DNA of 49,253 bases. Origin: Clostridia bacterium. Lineage in GTDB: Bacteria > Bacillota > Clostridia > Oscillospirales > Butyricicoccaceae. Location of the stretch: the NCBI GenBank assembly GCA_017521295.1, contig JAFXDF010000025.1, positions 1 to 49,253 of the forward strand, read 5' to 3'. The translations under genes were made by a program, and so were the position numbers. This document shows, piece after piece, positions 1 through 8,037 of the stretch (its first letter is position 1; the number at the start of each line of letters is the position of its first letter). The notes beneath the pieces are model-generated. The model saw only the letters and a list, made by a program, of their open reading frames with translations, had not been told where the DNA came from and did no database searches.

Positions 1-1016
1 AGGGGAAACACACGGCCGGCAAACTCCACATACTTTCCCGCCACCGCCCGGCTGACGGTGGAAACGTTGACCGCCAGCTGTTCGGCCAGCTGGGACAGGG
101 AAATGGCGCGCAGCGCCTGGGGGCCGGACAGGAAAAAGTCCTGCTGCCGGAGGATCAAAAAGCCAGCGATCTGCCCCAGGGTCTGGTTGCGCATCTGCAG
201 GGCATGGAGATAATTGCGGGCGCTGTCCAACTGAGAGCGGACATACTGCCGTTCGCTGTCAGTACCTGCCTTGAGATAGTCCTGGTAAAGGGGAGAGAGG
301 ATGGGGAACCCGGGCTGGTTGATCAGCTCGGCCTGAAGGGAGCCGTCCTCATCCAGCCGAACCCGGATGTCGGGCACCACATACTGGGCGTGATCCTTAC
401 CGCAGCTGGCGCAGGGCCGGGGCGAAAGACTATAAATATTCATCAGCGCCGCCGTCAGAGCGTCGTGCTCGTAGGCGTCAAAGGGGAAGGTGCGGTCGGC
501 CAGCGCCTGCAGATGGTTGGCGGCGATGTCCAGCGCCAGAAGGTCGGGGGGATCCTGCTCCTTCAGCTGCAGGGTGAGACATTCGGAAAGGTCCCGGCAG
601 CCCACGCCGGTGGGCTCCAGACTCTGCACCACCGCCAAAGCCTCCTCCAGCAGCGGAAGAGAGGTTTCCCATTGGGCGGCCAGCTGTTCCAGATCTTCCC
701 GGAGCCAGCCGTCCTCGTCCAGACAATCAATGAGCAGAGAAGCGGCGCAGTACAGCTTGTGGGGCAGCTCCAGACAGCCCAATTGACGGTGCAGGCCGTC
801 GTAGAGGCTGGGAACCTGGCGGATCTGGGCAAAGAGATAGTCTTTTACCTGGTTGTCAATGCCGGGGGCGGCCTCCAGAAGGGGATTCTCCAGCAGGGTG
901 TTCTGGATGCTTTCTTCCAGTGAACAGGCATCCATGGCCAGAATGTTCAGCGATTGCACCACCATGGCAAGGGGCAAGGCTTCCGCCTTGGCCGCGGCAT
1001 GAACAGAAAGCTCCAT
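1..1016 (-). CDS. rpoN: RNA polymerase sigma-54 factor RpoN, partial (C-terminus beyond left edge)
   Basis: This is the alternative sigma factor that directs RNA polymerase to -24/-12 promoters and needs an AAA+ activator. I translated the minus strand from the ATG at 1016, which has an AAGGAGGG ribosome site. The N-terminus (about residues 10-50) is the activator-response region. The core-binding part carries SLEPTGVGCRDLSECL, close to the family motif DPxGVxARDLxECL. The visible end has the helix-turn-helix signature LAVNVSTVSRAVAGKYVEF. The RpoN box and the stop codon lie outside the window. Region I has few of the usual glutamines, and the acidic region II is almost absent, so the protein is compact. 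No sigma-54 activator gene is visible nearby. The family assignment is firm. Whether it is fully functional cannot be judged from the truncated sequence. Confidence 0.9.
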   Translation of the reverse strand, partial: MELSVHAAAKAEALPLAMVVQSLNILAMDACSLEESIQNTLLENPLLEAAPGIDNQVKDYLFAQIRQVPSLYDGLHRQLGCLELPHKLYCAASLLIDCLDEDGWLREDLEQLAAQWETSLPLLEEALAVVQSLEPTGVGCRDLSECLTLQLKEQDPPDLLALDIAANHLQALADRTFPFDAYEHDALTAALMNIYSLSPRPCASCGKDHAQYVVPDIRVRLDEDGSLQAELINQPGFPILSPLYQDYLKAGTDSERQYVRSQLDSARNYLHALQMRNQTLGQIAGFLILRQQDFFLSGPQALRAISLSQLAEQLAVNVSTVSRAVAGKYVEFAGRVFP

Positions 1017-1048
1017 GGACACCCTCCTTTTTCCAAAAGAATGATCAT

Positions 1049-1077
1049 ATTATACCGAAAAGACGTGCTGATTGCAA
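1049..1077 (-). promoter_or_regulatory. Sigma-A promoter for rpoN
   Basis: On the minus strand TTGCAA (1072-1077) and TATAAT (1049-1054) are separated by exactly 17 bp, about 30 bp ahead of the rpoN ATG. The gene therefore looks constitutively read by the housekeeping sigma factor. Confidence 0.7.
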
Positions 1078-1105
1078 GATTCGACAGGGTTTTTCCATGG
1101 CACGC

Positions 1106-1136
1106 TTGACTTTGAGTGGACTTCATGCGATATAAT
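1106..1136 (+). promoter_or_regulatory. Sigma-A promoter for the aldo/keto reductase
   Basis: TTGACT (1106-1111) and a perfect TATAAT (1131-1136) are 19 bp apart. The wide spacer makes it weaker than consensus. Its position rules out the upstream GTG at 1116 as the start of the next gene and supports the ATG at 1164. Confidence 0.6.
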
Positions 1137-1163
1137 AAAGACAATCTGAAAGGGGCGTGTCTG

Positions 1164-2264
1164 ATGAATAAAACCGGCTTTGGTTTTTTGCGTCTGCCCC
1201 GGCTGAACGCCGAGGATGAGACCAGCATCGATTTCTCTGTTGTGGAACAGATGGTGGACCGCTATCTGGAACTGGGCGGCACCTATTTTGACACAGCTTA
1301 TACATACCTGGGCGGTGCCAGCGAAAAAGGCATCCGCCGCTGCCTTACCCAGCGCTATCCCCGGGAGCGCTACCGCCTGGCCGACAAGCTGCCCGGCTGG
1401 AAGCTGACCTCTTATGAACAGTGCCGGGAATGCTTCAACGAGCAGCTGGAGCGCTGCGGCGTGGAGTGGTTTGACGTGTACCTGATCCACTGGCTCAACG
1501 CCGACAATTACGCCGTTTGTGAGAAGCATGACCAGTTCCGCTTTTTACGGGAACTGAAGGCCGAAGGCAAGGCAAAGGCCATCGGCTTTTCCTACCACGA
1601 CGGCCCGGAGCTGCTGGAGGAGATCCTCACCCGGCACCCCGAGGTGGACTATGTGCAGCTGCAGATCAACTATCTGGACTGGGACAGTCCTGCCCTGCAG
1701 GCCCGCCGCTGCTATGAGGTGGCGGTGAAGCACGGCAAAAAGGTCATTGTGATGGAGCCCGTCAAGGGCGGCACCCTGGCCCAGCTGCCGCCGGAGGCCG
1801 AAGCATGCCTGCGGGCGCTGCGCCCGGCGGATTCCATGGCCGCCTGGGCGGTGCGGTTTGCCTCCTCGCTGGAGCATGTGGAAGTGATGCTCAGCGGTAT
1901 GAGCACCGTGGAGCAGGTGGAGGACAATCTGCGCTCGCTGGAGCCCTTGTCCGATTCGGAGCGGGAAGTGCTGGCCGGGGTGGCCGACCTGCTGCGGGCC
2001 GAAACCGCCATTCCCTGTACCGCCTGCAATTACTGCGCACCCAACTGCCCCATGAAGATTGCCATTCCCCAGTATTTTGCCCTGTACAACGACTACGCCC
2101 GCAAACCGGCTGAGGGATGGAAGATGGGCCACGCCTATCAAAGCCTTGCCCGGACCTTTGGCAAGGCCTCCGCTTGCATCACCTGCCGGGCCTGTGAGCG
2201 CAACTGTCCCCAGAAACTGCCCATCACCGACCATCTGAAGTCGGTGGCAAAGGCCTTTGAATAA
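1164..2264 (+). CDS. Aldo/keto reductase with C-terminal double 4Fe-4S motif
   Basis: A 366-residue redox enzyme, probably cytosolic. The AKR barrel shows the catalytic tetrad D43, Y48, K75 and H109 (FDTAYTYLG, LADKLPG, LIHWL). The C-terminal extension has two complete CxxCxxCxxxCP clusters at C285-C295 and C338-C348. This is a known clostridial subfamily of the aldo/keto reductases ending in a ferredoxin-like domain; its physiological substrate is usually unknown. The iron-sulfur centres suggest coupling to ferredoxin-type electron transfer, which is inference. The ATG at 1164 is chosen because GAAAGGGG lies just upstream and because the longer GTG start would sit inside the promoter. A MATE exporter follows 21 bp downstream, so the two are probably co-transcribed. 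Confidence 0.88.
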   Translation: MNKTGFGFLRLPRLNAEDETSIDFSVVEQMVDRYLELGGTYFDTAYTYLGGASEKGIRRCLTQRYPRERYRLADKLPGWKLTSYEQCRECFNEQLERCGVEWFDVYLIHWLNADNYAVCEKHDQFRFLRELKAEGKAKAIGFSYHDGPELLEEILTRHPEVDYVQLQINYLDWDSPALQARRCYEVAVKHGKKVIVMEPVKGGTLAQLPPEAEACLRALRPADSMAAWAVRFASSLEHVEVMLSGMSTVEQVEDNLRSLEPLSDSEREVLAGVADLLRAETAIPCTACNYCAPNCPMKIAIPQYFALYNDYARKPAEGWKMGHAYQSLARTFGKASACITCRACERNCPQKLPITDHLKSVAKAFE

Positions 2265-2285
2265 CAAAAAGGAGGGCGGAGCCCT

Positions 2286-3677
2286 ATGAAACTGGATCTT
2301 CGCCGGCCGGAGGCAAAGGCCACCGTTATGACCATTCTGACGCTGGCCTGGCCCACCATCATCGAACAGGTGATGCAGACGGCGGTGCAGTACATCGATA
2401 CCGCCATGGTGGGTGCGCTGGGCACCCAGGCCACCGCCGCCGTGGGCGCCACCGGAACGGTGGGCTGGATGGTGGTGAGCACCTTCTTTGCCCTGGGCAT
2501 CGGCTTTTTGTCCATCATTGCCCGGGCCTGCGGCGCCGGAGACCGGGAAGGGGCCCGACAGGCCGCCGCCCAGGCGGTGCTGGTGGTGCTGGTGGTGGGC
2601 CTGGTGAGCACCCTGATGCCCCTGTGCCTCAGTCAAAAAATCCCGGTGTGGATGCAGGTGGACGAAAGCATCCAGAAACTGGCCGGCACCTATTTTCTCA
2701 TCGTATATCTGCCCATGCTGCCCCGGGCGGCCACCGGCATCTTCGGCACCCTGCTGCGGGCGGCCGGTGACACCAAGACCCCCATGAAGGTGGGCCTCAT
2801 GGTCAATGTGATCAACATCATCCTCAACTTCCTGCTGATTTACCCCACCCGGACGGTTTCGCTGCTGGGCCTGGAGATGACGCTGTTCGGCGCGGGCTGG
2901 GGCGTGATAGGCGCTGCCACCGCCAGTGCCGTTGCCATGACCGCCGGCGGCGTGGTCATCACCGTGGTTTTGTGGCGGCATCCCATGATCTCCCCCAAGG
3001 GTGTGTCCCTGCGGCCCGACCGGGAGATCCTGCGGCCCTGTCTGCGCATCGCCTTCCCCAATATGCTGCAGCGGTTTGGTACCTCGCTGGGGTTTGTGGC
3101 CTTCTCGGCCATGATCAATTCGGTGGGCGAGGTGGCAACAGCTGCCCACACCATCGCCAACACGGTGGAGTCGGCCTTTTACATCCCGGGCTACGGTATG
3201 CAGACGGCGGCGGCCACCCTGGCGGGCAACGCCTACGGCGCAAAGGACAACAAGCGGATGAAATCGCTGGCGGACATGTTCATCCCCCTGGAGATCGGAC
3301 TGATGGTCCTGTCGGGAGCCGCTCTGTTTGTGGGGGCGCCGCCGCTGGTGGGCCTGTTTTCCAAGAGCCCCGAGGTCATCGGTCTGGGCACCACCGTTCT
3401 GCGGATGGTGGCGGTGTCCGAGCCCTTCTACGGCTTTTCCATCATCATCGAGGGCATGATGCTGGGTGTGGGCAAGACCCGGGCGCCCTTTGTGTACAAC
3501 ATCATCGGCATGTGGTGCGTGCGTATCGTGGGCACCTTTATCTGTACCCAGATGCTGGGCTTCGGTCTGGTGTCGGCCTGGGCCTGCATGATCGCCCACA
3601 ATATGCTGTTGTTCTTCCTGTACCTTATTGTCTGGATCCGTGGAAGCTGGAACCCTCTCCACGGACAACCTGCATAG
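2286..3677 (+). CDS. MATE family efflux transporter
   Basis: A 463-residue polytopic inner-membrane protein with the usual two-fold MATE architecture. The first half contains IDTAMVGALGTQATAAVG and a GDTKTPMKVG loop. The second half repeats the pattern with AAHTIANTVESAFYIPGYG. MATE proteins export cationic drugs or metabolites using a Na+ or H+ gradient. The length matches the family norm of about 450 residues. The start has AAAAAGGAGGG upstream. It follows the aldo/keto reductase closely and is ended by a strong bidirectional terminator. Its substrate cannot be assigned. It is not especially close in sequence to the second MATE gene at 4825, so the two are probably not a recent duplication. 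Confidence 0.9.
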   Translation: MKLDLRRPEAKATVMTILTLAWPTIIEQVMQTAVQYIDTAMVGALGTQATAAVGATGTVGWMVVSTFFALGIGFLSIIARACGAGDREGARQAAAQAVLVVLVVGLVSTLMPLCLSQKIPVWMQVDESIQKLAGTYFLIVYLPMLPRAATGIFGTLLRAAGDTKTPMKVGLMVNVINIILNFLLIYPTRTVSLLGLEMTLFGAGWGVIGAATASAVAMTAGGVVITVVLWRHPMISPKGVSLRPDREILRPCLRIAFPNMLQRFGTSLGFVAFSAMINSVGEVATAAHTIANTVESAFYIPGYGMQTAAATLAGNAYGAKDNKRMKSLADMFIPLEIGLMVLSGAALFVGAPPLVGLFSKSPEVIGLGTTVLRMVAVSEPFYGFSIIIEGMMLGVGKTRAPFVYNIIGMWCVRIVGTFICTQMLGFGLVSAWACMIAHNMLLFFLYLIVWIRGSWNPLHGQPA

Positions 3678-3680
3678 AAA

Positions 3681-3709
3681 AACGCCCGGCGGACCGTCCG
3701 CCGGGCGTT
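3681..3709. terminator. Bidirectional intrinsic terminator
   Basis: A 13-bp perfect stem (AACGCCCGGCGGA / TCCGCCGGGCGTT) with a 3-base loop. It has A residues on the left and a T-rich stretch on the right. It serves the MATE gene on the plus strand and the 3-hydroxyacyl-CoA dehydrogenase on the minus strand. Confidence 0.85.
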
Positions 3710-3720
3710 GCTGTTTTCGC

Positions 3721-4677
3721 TTATTCGGGCTCCACTTCGGTGACCTTGGCCCGGGCCATGGCCAGGTACATGGCGTCGCGCTTTTTCATGGACTGGGCGG
3801 CCTTTTCGCCGCTGTAGTCATAGAAGCCCTCGCCGCTCTTGACGCCGTATTTGCCGGCCTGGTACAGCTCCTCAAAGAGGCCGGAGGGGTACTTGTCGTC
3901 GGCCAGGTCTTCCCACAGATAGGTGGCGATGTGGTGATGGATATCCAGACCGCCCTGATCCACCACTTCCAGAGGACCCAGACAGGCGTAGCGGAAGCCC
4001 AGGCCGTACTTCATGGCGCCGTCGATATCGGCGAAGTCACCGATGCCCTGCTCCTTGATGTACAGGGCCTCCCGGAGGATGGCGGCCTGGAGGCGGTTGG
4101 CGATAAAGCCCAGGGCGTCCTTTTTTACATAGATAGGCTGCTTGCCGATGATCTTGGAGAACTCATAGACGGCCTCGGCGGTCTCGGGAGCGGTTTCATC
4201 GCCATTGATGACCTCGATGAGAGGCACGATGTGGGAGGGGTTGAACCAGTGCATACCGCAGAACCGCTCCTTGCCCTGGACCTCGGCGCAGATCTTGGTG
4301 ATGGACAGGCCGGAGGTGTTGGTGCAGAGTAAGCAGTCGGGCTTTGCGATGCGGGAGACCTCGGCCCAGAACTTCTGCTTGATCTCCAGATTCTCCAGAA
4401 TGGACTCCACCACCAGGTCGCAGGAGGCGAAGCACTGCTTGTCCATGGTGTAGCTGAGGCGGGAAATGACTTCGGCCGACTGGTCGGCGGTCAGATCGCC
4501 CGACTTCACCTGGCTTTCCTGGTTGACGCGCACCAGGTCACGGCCCCGCTGGATGGCGGCTTCGGCAATGTCGTAAAGGGTGACGGAATAGCCGTATTTG
4601 GCAAAGATCTGTGCCATGGAAGCGCCCATGGTGCCGGCACCGGCCACCACGATGGAACGAATATCGGTTGCTTTCAT
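3721..4677 (-). CDS. 3-hydroxyacyl-CoA dehydrogenase family protein
   Basis: A 318-residue NAD-dependent enzyme that oxidises or reduces the 3-hydroxy group of an acyl-CoA or a related hydroxy acid. The N-terminal Rossmann fold has GAGTMGASMAQIF (residues 13-25). The catalytic residues are visible as CTNTSGLS (S122), GMHWFNPSHIVPLIEVI (H143 and E155) and a following C-terminal helical domain (EALYIKEQGIGDFADID). It is slightly longer than typical 282-residue 3-hydroxybutyryl-CoA dehydrogenases. No thiolase, crotonase or acyl-CoA dehydrogenase is adjacent, so it is not part of a visible butyrate operon. A related dehydrogenase such as L-gulonate or carnitine dehydrogenase is possible. The ATG at 4677 is preceded by AGGAGG. 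Confidence 0.85.
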   Translation of the reverse strand: MKATDIRSIVVAGAGTMGASMAQIFAKYGYSVTLYDIAEAAIQRGRDLVRVNQESQVKSGDLTADQSAEVISRLSYTMDKQCFASCDLVVESILENLEIKQKFWAEVSRIAKPDCLLCTNTSGLSITKICAEVQGKERFCGMHWFNPSHIVPLIEVINGDETAPETAEAVYEFSKIIGKQPIYVKKDALGFIANRLQAAILREALYIKEQGIGDFADIDGAMKYGLGFRYACLGPLEVVDQGGLDIHHHIATYLWEDLADDKYPSGLFEELYQAGKYGVKSGEGFYDYSGEKAAQSMKKRDAMYLAMARAKVTEVEPE

Positions 4678-4711
4678 AAAAATCCTCCTGTCCGGTGATG
4701 TTGTTGGCACC

Positions 4712-4720
4712 AGTATAGCA
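4712..4720 (-). promoter_or_regulatory. Extended -10 promoter element for the 3-hydroxyacyl-CoA dehydrogenase
   Basis: The minus strand reads TGCTATACT, a TGn-extended -10 box, about 35 bp ahead of the start codon. No good -35 hexamer is seen, which is common for extended -10 promoters. Confidence 0.5.
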
Positions 4721-4753
4721 TATTTCTTCGGCAAATACCATGGGTTTCGCCAC

Positions 4754-4782
4754 TTGCGGGAAAGAATAAATTGTAGTAAAAT
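4754..4782 (+). promoter_or_regulatory. Sigma-A promoter for the second MATE operon
   Basis: TTGCGG (4754-4759) and TAAAAT (4777-4782) are spaced by 17 bp, about 40 bp ahead of the MATE start. It is divergent from the dehydrogenase promoter. Confidence 0.55.
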
Positions 4783-4824
4783 AATGGGTAATGTATCAAC
4801 TGGATCAAGAAAGGACGACGTTTT

Positions 4825-6219
4825 TTGGGTATTAAAAAGCTCTTTTCCGCCAAGGACATGACGGTCGGCGCGCCCTGGCAGCGAATCGCCGAGTTCGCTA
4901 TTCCCATGCTGCTGGGCAACATCGCGCAGCAGCTGTACAACACGGTGGACTCTATCGTGGTGGGCAAGTACGTGGGCGACAACGCCCTGGCTGCCGTGGG
5001 CAGCTCCAGTCCCATCCTCAACCTGCTGCTGGCTTTGTTCGTGGGTATCTCCACCGGCGCGGGCATCATTATTTCCCAGCGCTTTGGCGCGGGTGACCGC
5101 AAGGGCCTGTCCCGGGCCATCGGCAACTGTATCTCTTTGGCGGCCATCGCTTCGCTGATCATTCTGGTGATCGGCCCCATCATCGCCCGGCCCATGCTGG
5201 AGCTGCTGGACACGCCGGCCTCCATCATCGACTGGTGCACCAGCTATCTGACCATTTTCTTTGTTGGCGCCGCTGGCTTTATCTTCTACAACATCCTGTC
5301 TGGCGTACTGCGCGGCATGGGTGACTCGGCCTCTGCTCTGGTGTTCCTGGTGGTGGCCACCCTGCTGAACATCGTCCTGGATATCTGGTTCGTGGCCGGC
5401 TTCCAGATGGGCGTGGCCGGCGTGTCGCTGGCTACCGTCATCGCCCAGGGTATTTCCGCCGTGCTGTGCCTGCTGAAGCTGCTGCGTATGCGGGACGTGT
5501 TCGACCTGAATCTGGAGCAGCTCAAGCTGCACCGGGACAGCGCTCTGAAGATCATCACCCTGGGCCTGCCCTCCGGTATCACCCAGGCCATCTTCTCTGT
5601 TGCCATGCTGGTGGTCCAGAGCCTCACCAACAGCCTGGGCGAGATGGTCATTGCCGCCAACGTTATCATTATGCGTGTGGACGGCTTTGCCATGATGCCC
5701 AACATGACCTTTGGCCAGACCATGAGCGTCTATACCGGCCAGAATGTTGGCGCCGGAAAGGTGGACCGGGTCCACCAGGGCACCAAGCAGGGCCTGATCA
5801 TGGCCATGGGCCTGTCGGCCGGCATCACCGTGATTTTGCTGTTCCTCAACAAGTTCCTGTTCGGCTTCTTTACCGATACCCCCGAGCTGATCACGCTGGC
5901 CGGCCGCATGATGCGCATCATGGCAGTGGGCTATGTGGGCGTTTCCGTGACCCAGGTGCTGGGCGGCGTTATGCGCGGCGCCGGTGACACCATGACTCCC
6001 ATGTGGATCTCTATGATCACCACCATTCTGTTGCGGATCCCCGTGGCCTACGGCATGGCCTGGCTCACCGCCAGCGCCGAATGGCCCAACGGTCACCCCT
6101 TCTCCCTGTCCACCTCTCTGCTGATCTCCTGGACCATGGGCGCTGTGATCACCTTTATCGCCTACCGCCGGGGCAAGTGGCGCAAGATGGCCCACCTGTC
6201 GGCCGGCGGCGCCCAATGA
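4825..6219 (+). CDS. MATE family efflux transporter (second copy)
   Basis: A 464-residue multidrug and toxin extrusion protein of the NorM/MepA-like clostridial type. The N-terminal signature is PMLLGNIAQQLYNTVDSIVV, followed by a GAGIIISQRFGAGD loop and, in the second half, GVMRGAGDTMTPMWISM. The start used is TTG at 4825, with AAAGGA about 10 bases upstream. An ATG at 4858 (MTVGAPWQR) is the alternative, but the family usually has a dozen residues before that point. A DUF212 protein and an M28 peptidase follow on the same strand with short gaps of 12 and 21 bp, so the three form an operon ended by a strong terminator. The exported compound is unknown. Confidence 0.88.
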   Translation: MGIKKLFSAKDMTVGAPWQRIAEFAIPMLLGNIAQQLYNTVDSIVVGKYVGDNALAAVGSSSPILNLLLALFVGISTGAGIIISQRFGAGDRKGLSRAIGNCISLAAIASLIILVIGPIIARPMLELLDTPASIIDWCTSYLTIFFVGAAGFIFYNILSGVLRGMGDSASALVFLVVATLLNIVLDIWFVAGFQMGVAGVSLATVIAQGISAVLCLLKLLRMRDVFDLNLEQLKLHRDSALKIITLGLPSGITQAIFSVAMLVVQSLTNSLGEMVIAANVIIMRVDGFAMMPNMTFGQTMSVYTGQNVGAGKVDRVHQGTKQGLIMAMGLSAGITVILLFLNKFLFGFFTDTPELITLAGRMMRIMAVGYVGVSVTQVLGGVMRGAGDTMTPMWISMITTILLRIPVAYGMAWLTASAEWPNGHPFSLSTSLLISWTMGAVITFIAYRRGKWRKMAHLSAGGAQ

Positions 6220-6231
6220 TGAGGCCTGTCC

Positions 6232-6693
6232 ATGAATTGGCTGACGGAACTGCTGTCTAACCCCTGGCTGCTGTGCCCGGTCACGTCCTGGCTGGTGGCC
6301 CAGGTGCTGAAGGTCATCATCAACGCGATCATTCACAAAAAGCTGGACTGGGAACGCCTGGTAGGCGACGGCGGTATGCCCTCCGGCCACTCGGCCACCG
6401 TTTCCTCCCTGGCCATGTTTGCTCTGCTGAAGAGCGGCCCGGGCTCCTTTGAGTTCGCCGTCTGCGCCATCCTGGCCATCATCGTCTGCCACGACGCCAT
6501 GGGCGTTCGGTGGGAGACAGGCAAGCAGGCCCAGGCCATCAACGAGATCATCCGCACGGTGGAGGTGCTGAGCAAGCAGGACCTGCCCGAGGTCAAGCTG
6601 AAGGAGCTGGTGGGCCATACCCCCGTCCAGGTGCTGGCCGGCATCACCATCGGCATCTGCAACGCATTGCTGTTTTTCTTTGTGATTCTCTAA
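6232..6693 (+). CDS. DUF212 / divergent PAP2-like membrane protein (YuiD type)
   Basis: A 153-residue membrane protein of the divergent PAP2 (DUF212) family, related to Bacillus YuiD. The phosphatase-like motif GGMPSGHSATVSSLAMFAL is at residues 47-65, and VCHDAMGVRWETGKQA follows around residue 87, which is diagnostic of this family. Four or five short membrane segments can be seen, including a C-terminal LAGITIGICNALLFFFVIL. The PSGH histidine resembles acid phosphatase chemistry, but the substrate is not established for this family. Action on a lipid or isoprenoid phosphate is the usual inference. The gene lies 12 bp after the MATE gene, and the M28 peptidase gene follows. Confidence 0.87.
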   Translation: MNWLTELLSNPWLLCPVTSWLVAQVLKVIINAIIHKKLDWERLVGDGGMPSGHSATVSSLAMFALLKSGPGSFEFAVCAILAIIVCHDAMGVRWETGKQAQAINEIIRTVEVLSKQDLPEVKLKELVGHTPVQVLAGITIGICNALLFFFVIL

Positions 6694-6714
6694 TACTGAC
6701 AGGAGGTCGTATCC

Positions 6715-7989
6715 ATGTCTGTTTCCGCACATCGCGCCTTCAATCTGCTGAAAGAACTGGCCTATGAAAAGGTCAGCTGTTCTCCCCGGGAAAAGCAGGC
6801 CGCCCAGCGGCTGCTGGAAGAGGCCCGCGCCACCGGTGCCGAGGCCCATCTGGAGGAGTTTTCCGTCAAATGCGGCAAGGTCACCCGGGCCAAACTGGTG
6901 GTGACCGCCCCTTATGTGAAAGAATATGCCGTTACCGGCTATGAGCGGGCAGTCTCCACTCCCGAAGGCGGTCTGGACGGGGCTTTCTATTACGCCGAAA
7001 ATCTGCTGCCTGCCCATCTGGAACAGGTGAAAGGCAAAATCGTCATGATCAACGGCCGTCTGCGCCGGGCCGACTACGAAAAGCTGAAAAAGGCCGAGGC
7101 GGCCGCCATCCTCACCTTCTCGGGCAGTACGGTGGACCGTCTGAGCGACACCGACTGCGACATCCGCAAGCTGCGGGAGACCCTCACCGAGCCCTTTGGT
7201 GACGCTGTGGCGCTGAACATGCGCGCCGCCGACGCCGCCGAGATCGTCCGCCGGGGCGCAAAGACCATGCACATCGAGCTGGAGGGCGAGCAGTACGAAG
7301 GCACCTCCCAGAATGTCTGCGCCGTCATTCCCGGCACCGAAAAGCCGGAGGAGATCATTTCCCTGGGCGCCCACTACGACAGCGTGTATTTTTCCACCGG
7401 CGTGTACGATAACATTTCGGGCAGCGTGATCCTCATGGAGCTGCTGCGGCACTTCGCCGCCAATCCCCCTGCCCGCACCCTGAAGTTCCACTGGTACGGC
7501 TCTGAGGAGCAGGGCCTGCTGGGCTCCAAGGCCTGGACGGCCGCCCATGAGGAGGAGCTTTCCAAGCACCGGCTGATGATCAACGTGGATGTGGCGGCAC
7601 CTACCCTGGGCCACAACATCGCCCTGGTGATGGCCACCGACAAGGCGGTGGGCTATATCGACGCCATGATGCTGGAAGCCGGCCATCCCTGCGAGGTCAA
7701 GATGGACATCTACTCCAGCGATTCCATTCCCTTTGCCGACAAGGGCGTTCCCGCCGTCAATCTGTGCCGTTTCGGCGCACCGGGCGCCAACTATATCCAC
7801 GACCGCCGGGACAATCTCAAGAGCAAGTACATCGACGAGCGGGCCCTGGACATCACCCTGCAGCAGGCTTTGTGCCTCACCGACCGGGTGGCTAACGCCA
7901 AGGTGTTCCCTGTGGCACGGGAGATCTCCGACACCATCCGGACCAAGGTGGACGAGTACCTCTTCAAAGACAAGAAAGAGGCAAAATAA
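6715..7989 (+). CDS. M28 family zinc aminopeptidase
   Basis: A 424-residue metallopeptidase of the M28 family. The five zinc-site residues can be placed: H220 in LGAHYDS, D232 in VYDNISGS, E264/E265 in YGSEEQGLLGS, D292 in MINVDVAAP, and H362 in YIHDRRDN. A PA-domain-like insertion occupies roughly residues 60-190, before the catalytic domain. No signal peptide is present, so it is probably cytoplasmic and acts on short peptides. The ATG has AGGAGG upstream. It is the last gene of the MATE-DUF212-peptidase unit and stops just before a near-perfect palindromic terminator. The substrate preference cannot be read from the sequence. Confidence 0.9.
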   Translation: MSVSAHRAFNLLKELAYEKVSCSPREKQAAQRLLEEARATGAEAHLEEFSVKCGKVTRAKLVVTAPYVKEYAVTGYERAVSTPEGGLDGAFYYAENLLPAHLEQVKGKIVMINGRLRRADYEKLKKAEAAAILTFSGSTVDRLSDTDCDIRKLRETLTEPFGDAVALNMRAADAAEIVRRGAKTMHIELEGEQYEGTSQNVCAVIPGTEKPEEIISLGAHYDSVYFSTGVYDNISGSVILMELLRHFAANPPARTLKFHWYGSEEQGLLGSKAWTAAHEEELSKHRLMINVDVAAPTLGHNIALVMATDKAVGYIDAMMLEAGHPCEVKMDIYSSDSIPFADKGVPAVNLCRFGAPGANYIHDRRDNLKSKYIDERALDITLQQALCLTDRVANAKVFPVAREISDTIRTKVDEYLFKDKKEAK

Positions 7990-7994
7990 ATACA

Positions 7995-8027
7995 AAAAAG
8001 ACACGCACCGCGGTGCGTGTCTTTTTT
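7995..8027. terminator. Bidirectional intrinsic terminator
   Basis: The perfect palindrome GACACGCACCGCGGTGCGTGTC is flanked by six A residues on the left and seven T residues on the right. It terminates the M28 peptidase operon and the convergent symporter gene. Confidence 0.9.
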
Positions 8028-8037
8028 TGCAGGTTTA

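Noticed and set aside
4706..4720. A -24/-12 sigma-54 promoter (TGGCAC) before the MATE or dehydrogenase gene
   Set aside because: The TTGC element is absent at the required distance; a sigma-A extended -10 explains the site.
3721..8004. An open minus-strand frame of over 1400 codons upstream of and fused to the 3-hydroxyacyl-CoA dehydrogenase
   Set aside because: Only its last 318 codons are a protein. The rest is antisense to a MATE gene, DUF212 and the M28 peptidase, with Gly/His/Gln-rich low-complexity translation typical of GC-rich shadow frames.
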